Source: Lamellibrachia satsuma
Taxonomy: Eukaryota; Annelida; Polychaeta; Sabellida; Siboglinidae
NCBI GenBank assembly: GCA_033239005.1
Contig: BSQZ01000069.1
Coordinates: forward strand, 968,501-1,032,500
Direction of reading: 5' to 3'
DNA: 64,000 bases
Each line of letters opens with the position of its first letter. Position 1 is the stretch's first letter. The notes under the pieces were generated by a model. That model made no database searches. It saw only the letters and a list, made by a program, of their open reading frames with translations, and was not told the origin of the DNA. Made by a program: the position numbers and the translations under genes. Below, piece after piece: positions 1-12,816 of this stretch.

Positions 1-780
1 TGGAGAATGAGAGCGAGGGATGGGGCAGTGGAGACTTATGGAAGAGACAGCAGTGAAATGGGATCAGTGACGGAAGAAGAAAAAAATTGAGGATCAGTAT
101 CAATGCCAGCCTCATCCCTGACTACAGAGATAAATAGGAGAGCAACAACTAACCAGAAATGTCTTAAAACTATGATTTGAAGTGGTTTTTTAAGTGATAA
201 AAAAAATTCAGAGCACCCACATAAAAGAAAATTTGGATGTTACTGTAATGTGCTACACTATATTAGGCTTACTGTAGTTTAAATTAAATTAAAAGATTAA
301 ATTAACATAGTTCCATCCAGTTGTAAAGACACTACATGGCATAACCCTAGTGGTGGTTGTGCAAACCTTTTAACCACCCTCGCTCGCATTAGAACCCACC
401 CCCTTTTCTCAATTTATTCATTTCACATCACCACAGTCACCACGACATTGTTGATCACCACAACATTGTTGAATCTTATTCTTCAGTCTTCTACATTTAT
501 AGTTTAAAAGCACAATGTCTGATTATGCATGTATACAAAATAAATAAGATGGCGACTCTGTCTGTCTGTCTGTTCCCTTGTATCGCTGTCAGTTTCGCAT
601 GTTTCAGGATGAAATTTCATAGGCAAACCCCGGGGCCATGGAGATGCTTCATACATTTAAACAATTTAATACATACATGTACACAAATTAAAAAACCCCA
701 TGGGGTGGGGATAATATGAAGGAACCTATTACCTAAAGAACTATTGTTTTGAATGGATGACTCAGAACAAAAGTGTGTAC
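1..780. other. No gene recognised
   Basis: AT-rich sequence with only short chance reading frames. A TG-rich stretch near 555-575 is simple sequence. Nothing else supported. Confidence 0.4.
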
Positions 781-1110
781 AGTTTTTTACAACTGTAAAT
801 GTTTATTCATTTCTACAGCACCATACAATGGCATTCTATGGTGCTGTACAGTAAAGAAATGGCAAATGGTAAAACTGTAAAAAAAATTAAAACAAATGCC
901 ATAGTACAAATGATTTTAAAAAGTAAAGCAATTTAAATGACTAAAATTAATAACTAAGTTATATGCTATGCTAAAATAGTGAGTCTTCAATTTACTCTTA
1001 AAATCACTGACATCGTTGCTACTGTGCACGTCTTCAGGTAGGAAATTCCATAGTTTAGGTGCAGCCACTTTAAAAGCGCGATCCCCAATTGTTCAGAGTT
1101 ATGTGATCTA
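781..1110 (-). mobile_element. 3' fragment of a non-LTR retrotransposon (LINE), L2/CR1-like
   Basis: On the minus strand the segment at about 1,000-1,080 reads AFKVAAPKLWNFLPEDVHSS followed by NDVSDFKSKLKTHYF, the characteristic C-terminus of many L2/CR1-clade reverse transcriptase proteins. The downstream part ends in a typical tail with GGTGCTGTAGAAATGAATAAA-like sequence near 800. The coordinates of the element ends are approximate; it is 5'-truncated. Confidence 0.6.
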
Positions 1111-1269
1111 TGTGAAATGTCCACATAAATTCCTTCTTACGGTACAAACGTTTCATGAAGCCACCAGTTGGACCAAGACTTGATTGAGTGGTGCCGGCCA
1201 ACTCGGCTATTATAGCATAAATTATATCAAACATCTTTATCACCTGAATGCGTTTAATGAACCACATTA

Positions 1270-4200
1270 AATAAATATACTTTCATCGTTATCTGTTTAA
1301 CTTGAATGTTTCGGGAGGAATATCATGCATGGCTACAGGTGGAGAGGAATATAATAATACACCCACCATGAAACCCCATTATTGCTTTACATTATGACCT
1401 TTGACCCCAGGTAATTGTCGACAGCTGTTATCCAATGCACTTGAACAGCAAGGTTTACGTCCACAAACAGATAATGGTAAAATCATAGTAAAAAATTAGT
1501 CAATAAGTCAATATGTTAGACTAGATATAACCTTCCTACAGTGACATGACTTTACAATAAAAATTATCATATTTTGCAGCTTTAAACAGCTGTTTACTCT
1601 CACAACTTTCAAAAGCCTCTAGTGTTTTCCACATCTAGTTTTACCAGGAATGTAAACAAAACTCACAGATTTCTCTGTTGCAAACTTTATTGTACATTGT
1701 AACAGGTTTTTCTTTTAAGTTAATAGCTTCCGATGACATATATGTATCATATCTGTATTATCCAAACACATGCAAGTGTAATTGTCCGCACATACGCATG
1801 CACACACGCACGCATGCACGCAGGCACGCACGCATGCACGAACACACAATAACATGGTGTGCACACACTCACACACTCCTGCACACAATCAAGCAAATGC
1901 ACACACACTGAGCAAAAAGTGGTTTTTCAAAAATTTTCATTAATACAAATTGCTGACAACAACCACGGATCACAAACTCTATACAATGACCACAGCCTGG
2001 ATACACTGACCACACAGGCACATACAGTGAGCTTTGTACATCAAAGTGAACTTCTAGCCACACTTGTACAACTGTGGTTCCATACGTGCCAATTCTTACG
2101 GATTTCGGAAACTGCACAGTTTTGTACATTTTGAACATGGCTTTTATCTTATTACGGGATATGTGTTTGTCAAATGGCATGGGAACAGATCATCAATTCA
2201 CAACACGTCAGAAACGTAACTCTCTCTGCACCACATGTAGTCTCACTAGATCCAATCAATATATCTTTTTGAGCATATGCTGCACACCATAGAATGTACA
2301 GATAATCATTTTGGTTCATTTGCGGGTCTTATGGATTTTAGTTACCTGTCTCACAGGTATGAATCACCTGGGATGGCATGTATGGAGTTCACTGAGCTTC
2401 ATGACACTTTATATACAGCACACAATTTACAGGTACATATAACAACATTTTCTTCATATGCACCAAGTAGCACTTATAGGAATGCACAGAGATAACTAAT
2501 ATGAGCAAATCTTGAAAAGATAATCCTGATTAGATAACAATATAACACTGACCCATTATGCTTGTATGATATATCAAAGGCAGACACAGCACCTTGAAAC
2601 AGACCCCTCTATTCCATAACCTGCACTCACAGGTGGACCTATGGTCAAGTTACCAAGTTTTCACTGAGTCCTTTCTCAACTGGCAACAAAGTCTCTTTAT
2701 CCACTGTTGAAGCAGGTGACCTGCCACATTTTTATTGGTTGAAATCTGTGTTGTTTACTTGAAATTTGGTGTAAAGCCATATCAAATTATATAAAATTCG
2801 TCATTGCTAATTCCTATTCCGATTAAGTGTGACCAAAATTAAGCTACAAAATATATCTACATAAAAAAACTTGCTAGGTCTTGTCAGAAATCAATGTATC
2901 ATGACAATGATTTGTGCGTCGACTGTTATAAATTTGTCATTTGATTCTGTAGTTGTGTGATGATATTATAAGTATAATATGTACTTTGTCAAAATTTTTC
3001 CATTTAAAATAAATCTGCATAAAAATGAGATACAGCCTACCTCCCAAAAATCTGTATTGCTTACTGGAAATTGGAACAATGTGGGAGGTTGGGAATACTG
3101 CTGTAATATATACAGAGAACCCGGCTATTAAACACACAACAAAACTCCCCGCCTTAGCTAAATCCTAAATATCACTTACAAGCAGTGTAAATAAACTTGA
3201 GGAATAAAAAATATATCCCAACATGCACACTTAAAGACAATCATGTTTGTTTTATGGGCAGTACAAAAATAGAGCAGAGCAGACAAAGGAAACTTAGTGA
3301 AGCACCAGAGATACAAACGTAATACATTTTAACAATACTATTATCTTAGGTGCCATTTTAAAACATCAACATTTGATACTAAAAAAATTGGCAGCGGGGG
3401 GCAGGGGGTAGTAACTGTCTTGCTTAGTGCAACACATCTAGTAAAATACATTGTTTATCTTCCAGTCACGTGAGAGTATAAATGACATTCTACTTTGCAC
3501 ATCCATTTTAGTATTATGTATTATGTACGTGCTAACTGATGGCTATACCAGGAATCTTACATGGTTTCCACATGTCTACGTAATAAAAATTTCATTTACG
3601 AGGTTGAATATGAAGCGTCATACATCAATATTTTTAGATGGTCCCTTAACAGCCGAAAAACATTGAGTTTCGTATCACAATTTTGGACATTGACCTGTGT
3701 GCCACTTTGTATTAGTCAGGTGGTCATAACACAAAACGGCCCGCACGCACTCGAAGTCTGCACCCTTATGGATGGTGATGCACAAACAAAAGATCTGTTA
3801 AGCCCTGTTCTCTCATGAAACCAGGTTCTAATTGTGTCTTTGGATCATCCTTAGCTACTGCAAATCTTTTTGCACATCTAAACTTTCAAGATTTTATACA
3901 GAGATTTAAGATCTTCAGTCAAATCTGCTATCAATGTATCTTGATAACAAGTTATGCTGTTATTTTCTTAGGTTCTTGCTTTTTGATATTACAACATTAG
4001 ACAACACCACTTGTATTTGGTAATTACAAACACGCTGAGTGTAACAACAAAACAAAATATTCAAAACAAAAACAAGTATACATATGAAAATAAGATGACA
4101 CATTGGTAAAATAACAGACTGAGGTATTAATGAATATCAAGTAAACTAAGAGAAATGTTTGACGGTCCTGACGAGCAATCTCCGCAGTCTTCTAATAGTT

Positions 4201-4290
4201 TCACATCTCCATCCTCATCATGCACCTCAAAACAAACAAAAACAAACGCTAACACAAAATAATCCGTGAATGGTAGACAGGCTAGCCATA
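1270..4290. other. No gene recognised; simple CA/CG-rich repeats at 1,790-1,910
   Basis: About 3 kb with only short overlapping frames on both strands and none resembling a known protein. Positions 1,790-1,910 hold a degenerate (CACGCATG)/(CACACT) repeat. No splice-flanked conserved peptide was found. Confidence 0.4.
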
Positions 4291-4295
4291 TAGTG

Positions 4296-4490
4296 GTATA
4301 CTGAATGGGTATGAAGACATTGATAGCACAATTTCTTTCTCACTCAAGAAAGACAGTAGAACTCGTGGACACAAGGTAACATTAATAAAGGATCAGTGTA
4401 GACTGGATATCAGGAAGTACTCATTCTCACAGAGAACAATAAATGAATGGAATAAATTATCTAGATGTTTGTGCAAATGCTAGCAGTGTG
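4296..4490 (+). mobile_element. 3' coding fragment of the same LINE family as 6.5-8.1 kb
   Basis: Closely similar in nucleotide sequence to 7,765-7,955 of the larger copy (the region coding NGYENIDRNMFF ... SFSQRTINEWNKL), with small indels. It is cut off at about 4,490 where the 40-bp minisatellite begins. Confidence 0.8.
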
Positions 4491-4496
4491 AATGCG

Positions 4497-5242
4497 TAGC
4501 TTGGCAGAGGGCAACACTTGGTGTAGGTGTATGTCATAGCCTGGCAGAGGGCAACACTTGGTGTAGGTGTATGTCATAGCCTGGCAGAGGGCAACACTTG
4601 GTGTAGGTGTATGTCATAGCCTGGTAGAGGGCAACACTTGGTGTAGGTGCATGTCATAGCCTGGCAGAGGGCAACACTTGGTGTAGGTGTATGTCATAGC
4701 CTGGCAGAGGGCAACACTTGATGTAGGTGTATGTCATAGCCTGGCAGAGGGAAACACTTGGTGTAGGTGTATGTCATAGCCTGGCAGAGGGAAACACTTG
4801 GTGTAGGTGTATGTCATAGCCTGGCAGAGGGCAACACTTGGTGTAGGTGTATGTCATAGCCTGGCAGAGGGCAACACTTGGTGTAGGTGTATGTCATAGC
4901 CTGGCAGAGGGCAACACTTGATGTAGGTGTATGTCATAGCCTGGCAGAGGGCAACACTTGATGTAGGTGTATGTCATAGCCTGGCAGAGGGCAACACTTG
5001 ATGTAGGTGTATGTCATAGCCTGGCAGAGGGCAACACTTGATGTAGGTGTATGTCATAGCCTGGCAGAGGGCAACACCTGATGTAGGTGTATGTCATAGC
5101 CTGTCAGAGGGCAACACTTGATGTAGGTGTATGTCATAGCCTGGCAGAGGGCAACACTTGATATAGGTGTATGTCATAGCCTGGCATAGGGCAACACTTG
5201 ATGTAGGTGTACGTCATAGCCTGGCAGAGGGCAACACTTGCG
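4497..5242. repeat. Minisatellite, 40-bp unit, about 18.5 copies
   Basis: Unit contains GGCAGAGGGCAACACTTG and GTAGGTGTATGTCATAGC. Copies differ at few positions (G/A at one site splits early from late copies, suggesting local spread). It abuts the truncated LINE fragment on the left. Confidence 0.97.
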
Positions 5243-5394
5243 TGAGATAGGAATGCTATAGGCATTTTATGTGATTCAGATTTATATGGCTTTATACAGA
5301 ATTTCACGTCAAAAATACGGAACCACACAAATATAGCAGGTCTGAGAAAACTAGTGAGAGTTAGTGTCAGGGATCAACCTTAACACTACTCTTT

Positions 5395-5665
5395 GCACCA
5401 GCCCTGAAATACTGCTCTTCACACCAACCTTTAACGATGCACTTTGTACTAGCCCTCAATCCTGCTTTTTGCACCATCCCTCTAACGATGCACTTTGTAC
5501 CAGCCCTCAAACCCTGCTTTTTGCACCATCCCTCTAACGATGCACTTTGTACCAGCCCTCAAACCCTGCTTTTTGCACCATCCCTCTAACGATGTACTTT
5601 GTACCAGCCCTCAAACCCTGCTCTTTGCACCATCCCTCTAACGATGCACTTTCCTCTAATAATGT
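5395..5665. repeat. Minisatellite, 52-bp unit, about 4-5 copies
   Basis: Unit contains ACGATGCACTTTGTACCAGC and TGCACCATCCCTCT. The first copy is diverged; the rest are nearly identical. Confidence 0.9.
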
Positions 5666-6129
5666 TCTTTGCACCCCTCAACAAATAATCTTATTACCCT
5701 TGTCCCTCCCCTCTTTATCCCTGAAGTTCGGGATGAGGCTGGCACCGGTACACGTCATTGATTTCCTTCTTCTGTCAGTGATCCTGTTTCCACCAACCAT
5801 CTTCACTCTCCCATCCCTCGTTCTCCCCTCACATGCCTGCCAAATCTCTCTTCACACAGTCCTCCCATCTGAGTCTCCTTCTTTCCTCCACTCTGAGTGC
5901 AACTAAACTATCTCTCTACTATCCTCAAAACAGTGTTTGCACCACCCCAAAAAGGTATTCTTTGTAACCATCAACATATCAACAACCTTTTTGTACCACC
6001 CTTAAAACTACTTCTTTAGTTGAAACACTGATCATAAAAATACAAGTGCTTTACAACTGGAACAAATAACATCAGCTGTAATAGGTAACAGCACCACCAT
6101 CACCAAAGCTAGTTTACACCATCACCACA

Positions 6130-6365
6130 ACAAAATTAGTGTAACAGTAACCATGTAACACCACTACAACAACATTTGTGTAACAGTAATCATGCAACAC
6201 CACTACAACATTTCTGTAACAGTAACCATGTAATACCACTACAACACTGTACAACTTTAATTTGTAACACAATCACCAATATAATAGAAAAAACAAATAA
6301 CAATGTAACACCATTTTACAACAGTATAGCCTGTAATACCACAACTTCATGTTACAACTGTTAAG
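6130..6365. repeat. Degenerate short repeats (GTAACA / ACCACTACAACA)
   Basis: Imperfect copies of a ~37-bp motif with TGTAACAGTAACCATGTAA and CACCACTACAACA. The surrounding 5,670-6,510 holds no recognisable gene. Confidence 0.6.
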
Positions 6366-6511
6366 TAAAATAATAATGGTGATTTTTTATTGACACCACT
6401 GCACCACCTTAGAACACTCACTGAATGGTGACATATAAAATATACGCTTACTTGGATACAATAAAGTTAGCTGTTTAAAAATATTGATGTGAACTAAATT
6501 AATTCTAATAT

Positions 6512-8005
6512 ATGCATCATGCAAATCTTGGAGTACACATTAAACTTTTGTTGTTGTTGTTTGGGATTCCTCCAAAATTACTAATGGAAACAGTAGAACA
6601 AATCAGTATACCACTTGCAAGAGTATTCAACTTGTCATTAAAAGAGGGAGTTGTTCCGTTTGAATGGAAAGAAGCAAACATCATACCATTATTTAAAAAG
6701 GGTTCGAGAAATAAGTCAGAGAATTACAGACCAGTGAGTTTAACGTCAGTGATTTGTAAATTATTAGAAAGGTCAATTAAAGACCATATGGTGGACTTCC
6801 TCGTTAAGCATAAATTATTAAATTCATCTCAACATGGATTCCTTAAAGCGAGGTCATGCTTAACAAATATGTTATGTTTTTTGGAAGAAATCACTAAGTG
6901 GATAGACGTTGGATCGCCAGTAGATATTATCTACTTAGATTTTCAGAAAGCTTTTGACAAAGTGCCACATCAAAGATTGCTACTTAAATTAAAAGCCCAT
7001 GGTATCGGGGATAGCATAACTGACTGGATAGAACAATGGCTGACTGACAGAAGACAACGAGTTGTAGTAGATGGCGAAGTTTCAAATTGGAAATCGGTTT
7101 TGAGTGGGGTACCTCAAGGATCAGTATTAGGACCTATATTATTCTTAATTTATATCAATGACTTGCACGACAGTATAACAAGTAACGTACTGAAATTTGC
7201 GGATGACACAAAACTGTTTAGAAAGGTTAATACTGATGGTGATAAAGAACATTTACAAAACGATCTAGACAGATTAGTGAAATGGTCTGAGAAATGGCAG
7301 ATGCTGTTCAATTTTGGGAAATGTAAATGCCTACATACAGGACATGGGAACTTGAATGTAAACTATAAAATGGGAGATACTGTTCTGGGTACTACTGTAA
7401 AAGAAAAGGACTTAGGAGTTACAATAAGCGCTGATATGAAAGTTTCAGAGCAGTGTGGTATTGCAGCTTCAAAGGGTAATCAAATTCTTGGATTGATTAG
7501 AAGAAACATAACATACAAGGGAAAAAAGTTAATTATACCTCTTTATAAAGCAATAGTTAGACCTCATTTAGAATACTGTATACAAGCATGGAGACCATAT
7601 CGTAAGAAGGATATAGATACGCTTGAACGCATACAAAGGAGAGCAACTAAAATGGTTCCAGAACTTAGAGACCTTAGTTATGAAGAACGCCTGAAAGAAT
7701 GTGGTTTAACAACTCTAGAGACAAGGAGGTTAAGACAAGATCAGATTGAACTTTTTAAGATATTGAATGGGTATGAAAATATTGATAGAAATATGTTTTT
7801 CTCACTCAAGAAGGATAGCAGAACTAGAGGACATGAGGTAAAATTAGTAAAGGATCAATGTAGATTGGACATCAGGAAGCACTCGTTCTCACAGAGGACA
7901 ATAAATGAATGGAACAAATTGTCTACAGATTGTGTAACTGCTAGCAGCGTGAATATGTTTAAAAACAAGGTTGACACATATCTCAGGAGGGCGGGTTATA
8001 AGTAG
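6512..8005 (+). CDS. LINE reverse transcriptase (5'-truncated ORF2)
   Basis: A 497-codon frame. The first ~15 codons are probably flank and the element proper begins around GIPPKLLMETVEQ. Reverse transcriptase motifs in order: PVSLTSVICKLLER (~residue 72), YLDFQKAFDKVPH (~138-150), SGVPQGSVLGPILFLIYIND (~199-218) and the catalytic FADD (~227-230, the YxDD-box equivalent). The C-terminal part has RIQRRATKMVPELRDLSYEE and INEWNKLS. It converts element RNA to DNA by target-primed reverse transcription when the complete protein is present. Lacking the N-terminal endonuclease, this copy is not expected to move itself. Confidence 0.93.
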   Translation: MHHANLGVHIKLLLLLFGIPPKLLMETVEQISIPLARVFNLSLKEGVVPFEWKEANIIPLFKKGSRNKSENYRPVSLTSVICKLLERSIKDHMVDFLVKHKLLNSSQHGFLKARSCLTNMLCFLEEITKWIDVGSPVDIIYLDFQKAFDKVPHQRLLLKLKAHGIGDSITDWIEQWLTDRRQRVVVDGEVSNWKSVLSGVPQGSVLGPILFLIYINDLHDSITSNVLKFADDTKLFRKVNTDGDKEHLQNDLDRLVKWSEKWQMLFNFGKCKCLHTGHGNLNVNYKMGDTVLGTTVKEKDLGVTISADMKVSEQCGIAASKGNQILGLIRRNITYKGKKLIIPLYKAIVRPHLEYCIQAWRPYRKKDIDTLERIQRRATKMVPELRDLSYEERLKECGLTTLETRRLRQDQIELFKILNGYENIDRNMFFSLKKDSRTRGHEVKLVKDQCRLDIRKHSFSQRTINEWNKLSTDCVTASSVNMFKNKVDTYLRRAGYK

Positions 8006-8108
8006 ATGAACATTGTTGGACTCTCGATAAGCCAATGGCTTCCTTGTCCACTTGCCATCTGGGCCTTTGGCTTGGATGGCAAATCTTGTTAAATCTTGTT
8101 AAAACAAA
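6545..8108 (+). mobile_element. 5'-truncated LINE (Jockey/CR1-like group) with intact reverse transcriptase 3' half
   Basis: Non-LTR retrotransposon copy. The element-like sequence begins near 6,550 without an endonuclease domain, so it is 5'-truncated, and ends after a short 3' UTR in two or three copies of a TCTTGTTAAA-type 10-mer. The antisense copy at 35.8-36.3 kb ends in the same 10-mer, so this is the natural 3' end. A frame this long without disruption suggests a recent insertion or recent activity in the genome. Confidence 0.92.
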
Positions 8109-8269
8109 GAATATTTACTTTTACCTTCACACCAAATTAGTTGATGGTTTTATAGCATGTTATCTTTATACTTTGTGTCAATGTTATCTTGCTTCCACTA
8201 ACTATTTATCACCAATGCTTTGTGTAATCTACAGCATATATGTGCTCAATGATATTGCATTTCTACATA

Positions 8270-9770
8270 GTTTTGAGTCATTACAGCTCTTAGCTCTATA
8301 TGGCTGTGAGTCAAGGAAGTTACAGTCTTAGCTCTACGTAACAAGGAAGTCACAGTCTTAGCTCTATGCAACTGTGAGTCAATGAAGTTACAGTCTTAGC
8401 TCTATGTAACTGTGAGTCAAGGAAGTCACAGTCTTAGCTCTGTGTAGTTGTGAGTCAAGGAAGTTACAGTCTTAGCTCTATGTGGCTGTGAGTCAAGGAA
8501 GTTACAGTCTTATCTCTGTGTAGTTGTGAGTCAAGGAAGTTACAGTCTTATAGCTCTACGTAACTGTGAGTCAAGGAAGTCACAGTCTTAGCTCTATGTA
8601 ACTGTGAGTCAATGAAGTTACAGTCTTAGCTCTATGTAACTGTGAGTCAAGGAAGTCAGTCTTAGCTCTACGTAACTGTGATTCAAGGAAATTACAGTCT
8701 TAGCTCTATGTAGCTGTGCGTCAAAGAAGTTAAAATCTTAGCTCTATGTAGCTGTGCGTCAAAGAAGTTACAGTCTTAGCTCTATGTAACTGTGAGTCAA
8801 AGAAGTTACAGTCTTAGCTCTAGGTAGCTGTGCGTCAAGGAAGTTACAATCTTAGCTCTATGTAGCTGTGCGTCAAAGAAGTTACAGTCTTAGCTCTAGG
8901 TAGCTGTGCGTCAAGGAAGTTACAATCTTAGCTCTATGTAGCTGTGCATCAAAGAAGTTACAGTCTTAGCTCTATGTAACTGTGAGTCAAAGAAGTTACA
9001 GTCTGAGCTCTAGGTAGCTGTGAGTCAAAGAAGTTACAGTCTTAGCTCTATGTAGCTGTGCGTCAAAGAAGTTACAGTCTTAGCTCTATGTAACTATGCG
9101 TCAAAGAAGTTACAGTCTTAGCTCTATGTAACTGTGCATCAAAGAAGTTACAGTCTTAGCTCTATGTAGCTGTGCGTCAAAGAAGTTACAGTCTTAGCTC
9201 TAGGTAGCTGTGTGTCAAGGAAGTTACAATCTTAGCTCTATGTAGCTGTGAGTCATAGAAGTTACAGTCTTAGCTCTATGTAGCTATGAGTCAAAGAAGT
9301 TACAGTCTTAGCTCTAGGTAGCTGTGCATCAAGGAAGTTACAATCTTAGCTCTATGTTGCTGTGAGTCATAGAAGTTACAGTCTTAGCTCTATGTAGCTG
9401 TGAGTCAAAGAAGTTACAGTCTTAGCTCTATGTAGTTGTGCATCAAGGAAGTTACAATCTTAGCTCTATGTAGCTGTGAGTCAAAGAAGTTACAGTTTTA
9501 GCTCTATGTAGCTGTGTGTCAAAGAAGTTACAGTCTTAGCTCTATGTAGCTGTGAGTCAAAGAAGTTACAGTCTTAGCTCTATGTAGCTGTGTGTCAAAG
9601 AAGTTACAGTCTTAGCTCTATGTAGCTGTGCGTCAAAGAAGTTACAGTCTTAGCTCTATGTAGCTGTGCGTCAAAGAAGTTACAGTCTTAGCTCTATGTA
9701 GCTGTGCGTCAAAGAAGTTACAGTCTTAGCTCTATGTAGCTGTGAGTCAAGAATGCTACACTCTATAAAG
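8270..9770. repeat. Minisatellite, 38-bp unit, about 39 copies
   Basis: Unit contains TTAGCTCTATGTAGCTGTG and GTCAAAGAAGTTACAG. Variant positions (tgag/tgcg/tgtg, aagg/aaag, gta/gga) alternate in blocks, showing expansion of multi-unit segments. Confidence 0.97.
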
Positions 9771-10011
9771 CTGTGCATCAAAGCCGCCAGGCTTTTTTAT
9801 AAGGTTCAGCTCACCTTTGAGTCAATGGCACTACAACACATGCACATAAGTCAAGCAGACAAGGTACACATCATGTGAGTGTGTGAGGGTGTACATACAT
9901 GTAAGTCAGTAACCTGTTATGTTTGAGTCGGTGGTGAAAGTAATACAGAGCATAAACATGAGTCAAGTAGACATAGCATGAGACAGAACAAAATTAACTG
10001 AGAAAAATATC

Positions 10012-10220
10012 TGTATTGCACCACCCCTCAAAACATGGTTTTTGCATCACCCCTCAAAACATGGTCTTTGTACCACTAATTAAACCATGGTTTTTACACC
10101 ACCCCTCAAAACATAGTTTCTACACCACCTCTCAAAACATGGTTTCTGCACCACCCATCAAAACATACCCAACTCCACTAAAAATGGTATTTGCACCATC
10201 CCCCAAAACATGGTCTGTGC
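10012..10220. repeat. Minisatellite, ~26-bp unit, about 7 diverged copies
   Basis: Unit contains CACCCCTCAAAACATGG and TTTCTGCAC. Copies vary in length and sequence. Confidence 0.85.
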
Positions 10221-10261
10221 ACAAAAAACAGTATGATGAGACTGGAGGGTGATAAAGATAA

Positions 10262-10520
10262 GAGGAGAGCGGTGATCTAATGGACGGTTTGAGCACCCGC
10301 CTGTCGATCGAGAGGACGCTGGTTCAATTCCACCTCCGATGTTTCGAAGCATGGGCAATTTCGTTCACCCCACTTTGCCCGTGTCTTTCAGAAGAGACAC
10401 TAAAAGCCATTGGTCCAAACTCATGCGTTAGCTCAAGATTGGGCTGTTTGGAGTATAACTACTTGAAACTACTTGAGACAAACCTTCAGAAGAAGATTTC
10501 ACACTGTAGTGACTAAAGGC
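10262..10520 (+). mobile_element. tRNA-derived SINE copy
   Basis: The head has a pol III A-box-like stretch (GTGATCTAATGGACGG) and a B-box-like GGTTCAATTCC about 45 bp later. The body contains TTTCGAAGCATGGGCAATTT, also present in the antisense copy at 58.4-58.7 kb. The tail is diverged. Confidence 0.7.
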
Positions 10521-10744
10521 AGGTTTACACGAGAGCTACAATTAGTCAAGCGACACTGTGTTGCATGACAAGGTGCAGCTAAATTACGTGTGCATTTAGA
10601 CTAGTCTTGACATGCACCACTCCTGATTTGAGCTTTGATGACAGGTCAGGCGCTGATTGGCCACACACTGCTTCAAAATCGCAACCAACTGTTGGCGAAA
10701 TTGGGATGAGTCCTAAATTCTCTGCGAAACAATCGTAGCCACAA

Positions 10745-11140
10745 ATTTAATTACTTGACTTAAATTTTAAAGCACAGGCCATAGTGACCCCCTCACTAGC
10801 TGTCCTCTGGGAAGTGGCACCCCTCCATTCTGTTCTATTTATGGCATGCCACTCTGCTGTCAATAGCCTAGTATCATTTCTGATCTGGTCACTCCACCTC
10901 TTCAGTGGTCTTCCTATCTTCCACTGTCCTTTGAAGTATTGTTTGAATGCTTGCCTAATGACGTTATCATTTGCATATGGCAAACATAACAAACAGTCTT
11001 CTGTGTCTGATGACATTGGTCATAGATTCAGGGCTAATATGGTGCCCTCTCTGATCTTGATAATTTGTAGTTTGTCCGCCCTGGTAACACCTCTAATAGG
11101 CAGTGCATCTAAAAACCTCAAGACTATAGCCATAAATTGA
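10745..11140 (-). mobile_element. 3' coding end of a second LINE family
   Basis: The minus strand reads GQWKIGRPLKRWSDQIRNDT then INRTEWRGATSQRT, the GRPxKRWxD...NRxxWR signature at the C-terminus of RTE-like and related non-LTR retrotransposon proteins. One in-frame stop upstream shows decay. The same family forms the core of the 27-bp array at 19.2-20.9 kb. Confidence 0.75.
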
Positions 11141-12680
11141 CCTTGCTATTGTCACAAGGGTGGCTACGTGACCAACTCTTGTGCAACATGACACTGTATT
11201 GGCCGACCAACTGGGCAATTAATCATTTGTATAAATCTGTATTAAAGTTGACCAGGACTGTCCCAGCTATAGGCAACTAGCAACCTGCTGATTTGCATAC
11301 AGGCTTTTAGCCAAGGGCTAGCAGAAGGACAACTCTGATTCCAAACCAAGGCCCGCTGAGCCCGGGCAGTGGTAAATAACCTGGCTAACTGAGGCAGCCA
11401 GAGTGGGGGGGGGATGATGACAGAGGAAATGTTATCTAAAGACTGAAGAGATAAGCACATTGACCAATGGCAACACTTGCTGAGGAGATAGATGGGCACC
11501 ACCAAAATTATCTTTTCCCCACAGAAATGTCATGGAAGGCAAGAGAAGGTCACTAGCGGAAACCTTGCTGGATAATGTACAGGAATAGGACAAGCAAAAG
11601 TCAACCGACCCCAACACAGCAGAGGACAGACAAAGCTGGCAAAGACTGTGGAAATGGCGAATCAAGGACAGTTGCTCACCAAGGAAATGAAAAAGTCGAC
11701 AGTTGCTCACCATGTGTTAATGTTATTTTATGTAAAAAAATATGGATACGTAGGAACTGCGGAAACAGGGTTTATTGAGGGAACTAATGTAAAAACATAA
11801 TTTCCCTTTCCCTGCAAAATAACAGTAAATAAATTAAGTGATAGTATAAACAACTTAATACAACGATCCTCTCGCAAATATATATATATATATATATATA
11901 TATCCTGTGGTATAATCTAAAAAAGGACACTTCCAGTTCCATGACAATCAACATTTAAAAACGCAAACATAACGGCTTCACAGAAAGTTTGTTTGACATT
12001 GCGGTAATCGGCGTTGCTACTACAACTGTCATTAATTAATTTTAGCATTATATAATGGGTAAACTTTACATCCGATTTGATTTATTATCATTTTCTATAT
12101 TAACTATCATTATCTATATTGATTAAAGCCTCAAGTTGTAATATTTAATAGGATGGCTATGAATGGCTATGAACCTTCAGAGCGACACCTTACAAACTTT
12201 TTGTGAAGCTCATACGTTGCGACGTCTCGGCATGTATAGACATAATGTCGTAAAGCGAAATGGAGTTTTTATATTTTGTTCGTTATAATATATATCATCG
12301 ATTAAATTTTTTTTACACCCAAATGAAGCTGGTGAGCCAGCTGAATCTACCAGCCACCAGGATCCAAACAAAGCCATTCCTACCACTGGCCGACAGGTCA
12401 CACTGGACCATTATATCAGTTTAGGGAAGCCACTACATTCGCTTAAATCACATTTCCAAATTGCAATAATTTCTAATTCTAGCGACGTCAAATGGACTTT
12501 CTGTGAAGCTCATGTGTGGCGTTTTAAAATGAAATTCGTAAAGGTGAGCTGTTGCATTTTAAAATTAAATTCGAATTTTCGTAAGGGTGAGCAACTGTCT
12601 GGTGACCAACTGTCTGAGCACTGGAAATGGCACATCTACGAGTGTCCTGTTGATGAATGTGAAGGACTGTCCTAGACCTA
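11141..12680. other. Presumed 3' intron of the exchanger; no gene recognised
   Basis: Holds an (AT)n tract at 11,877-11,903 and two diverged copies of a TTTGTGAAGCTCAT-containing motif near 12,200 and 12,500. The terminal exchanger exon was sought here and not found. Confidence 0.4.
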
Positions 12681-12681
12681 C

Positions 12682-12816
12682 CTGTGAGTCGGCAGTGGAG
12701 GAGATACTCTGGATCCTGTCTGGCGCCCCCTGCTGGTTCGCTCCGTATGACTCCCGCGTGTCCAGGATGAGGTCAGTGTCTGACTCCTCCATGTCCCGGC
12801 GATGACCGTTCGTGGT
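12682..12816 (-). CDS. Exchanger exon 16: acidic tail, EESDTDLIL
   Basis: Acceptor gcattgccag|ACCACG, donor GACTCACAG|gtaggt. It encodes 45 residues including MEESDTDLILDTRESYG, matching the DDDSDLIL region of the NHE6 tail. Phase 0 at both ends. The following terminal exon was looked for to the left and not recognised, so it is either short and divergent or beyond the window. Confidence 0.85.

Noticed and set aside
4497..5242. CRISPR array
   Set aside because: Direct repeats are contiguous with no unique spacers, and the genome is eukaryotic. The same applies to all other arrays in the window.
11242..11713. Overlapping minus-strand frames of 87 and 93 codons as the missing exchanger C-terminus
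   Set aside because: No similarity to the NHE6/9 tail and no suitable acceptor in phase 0 was found.
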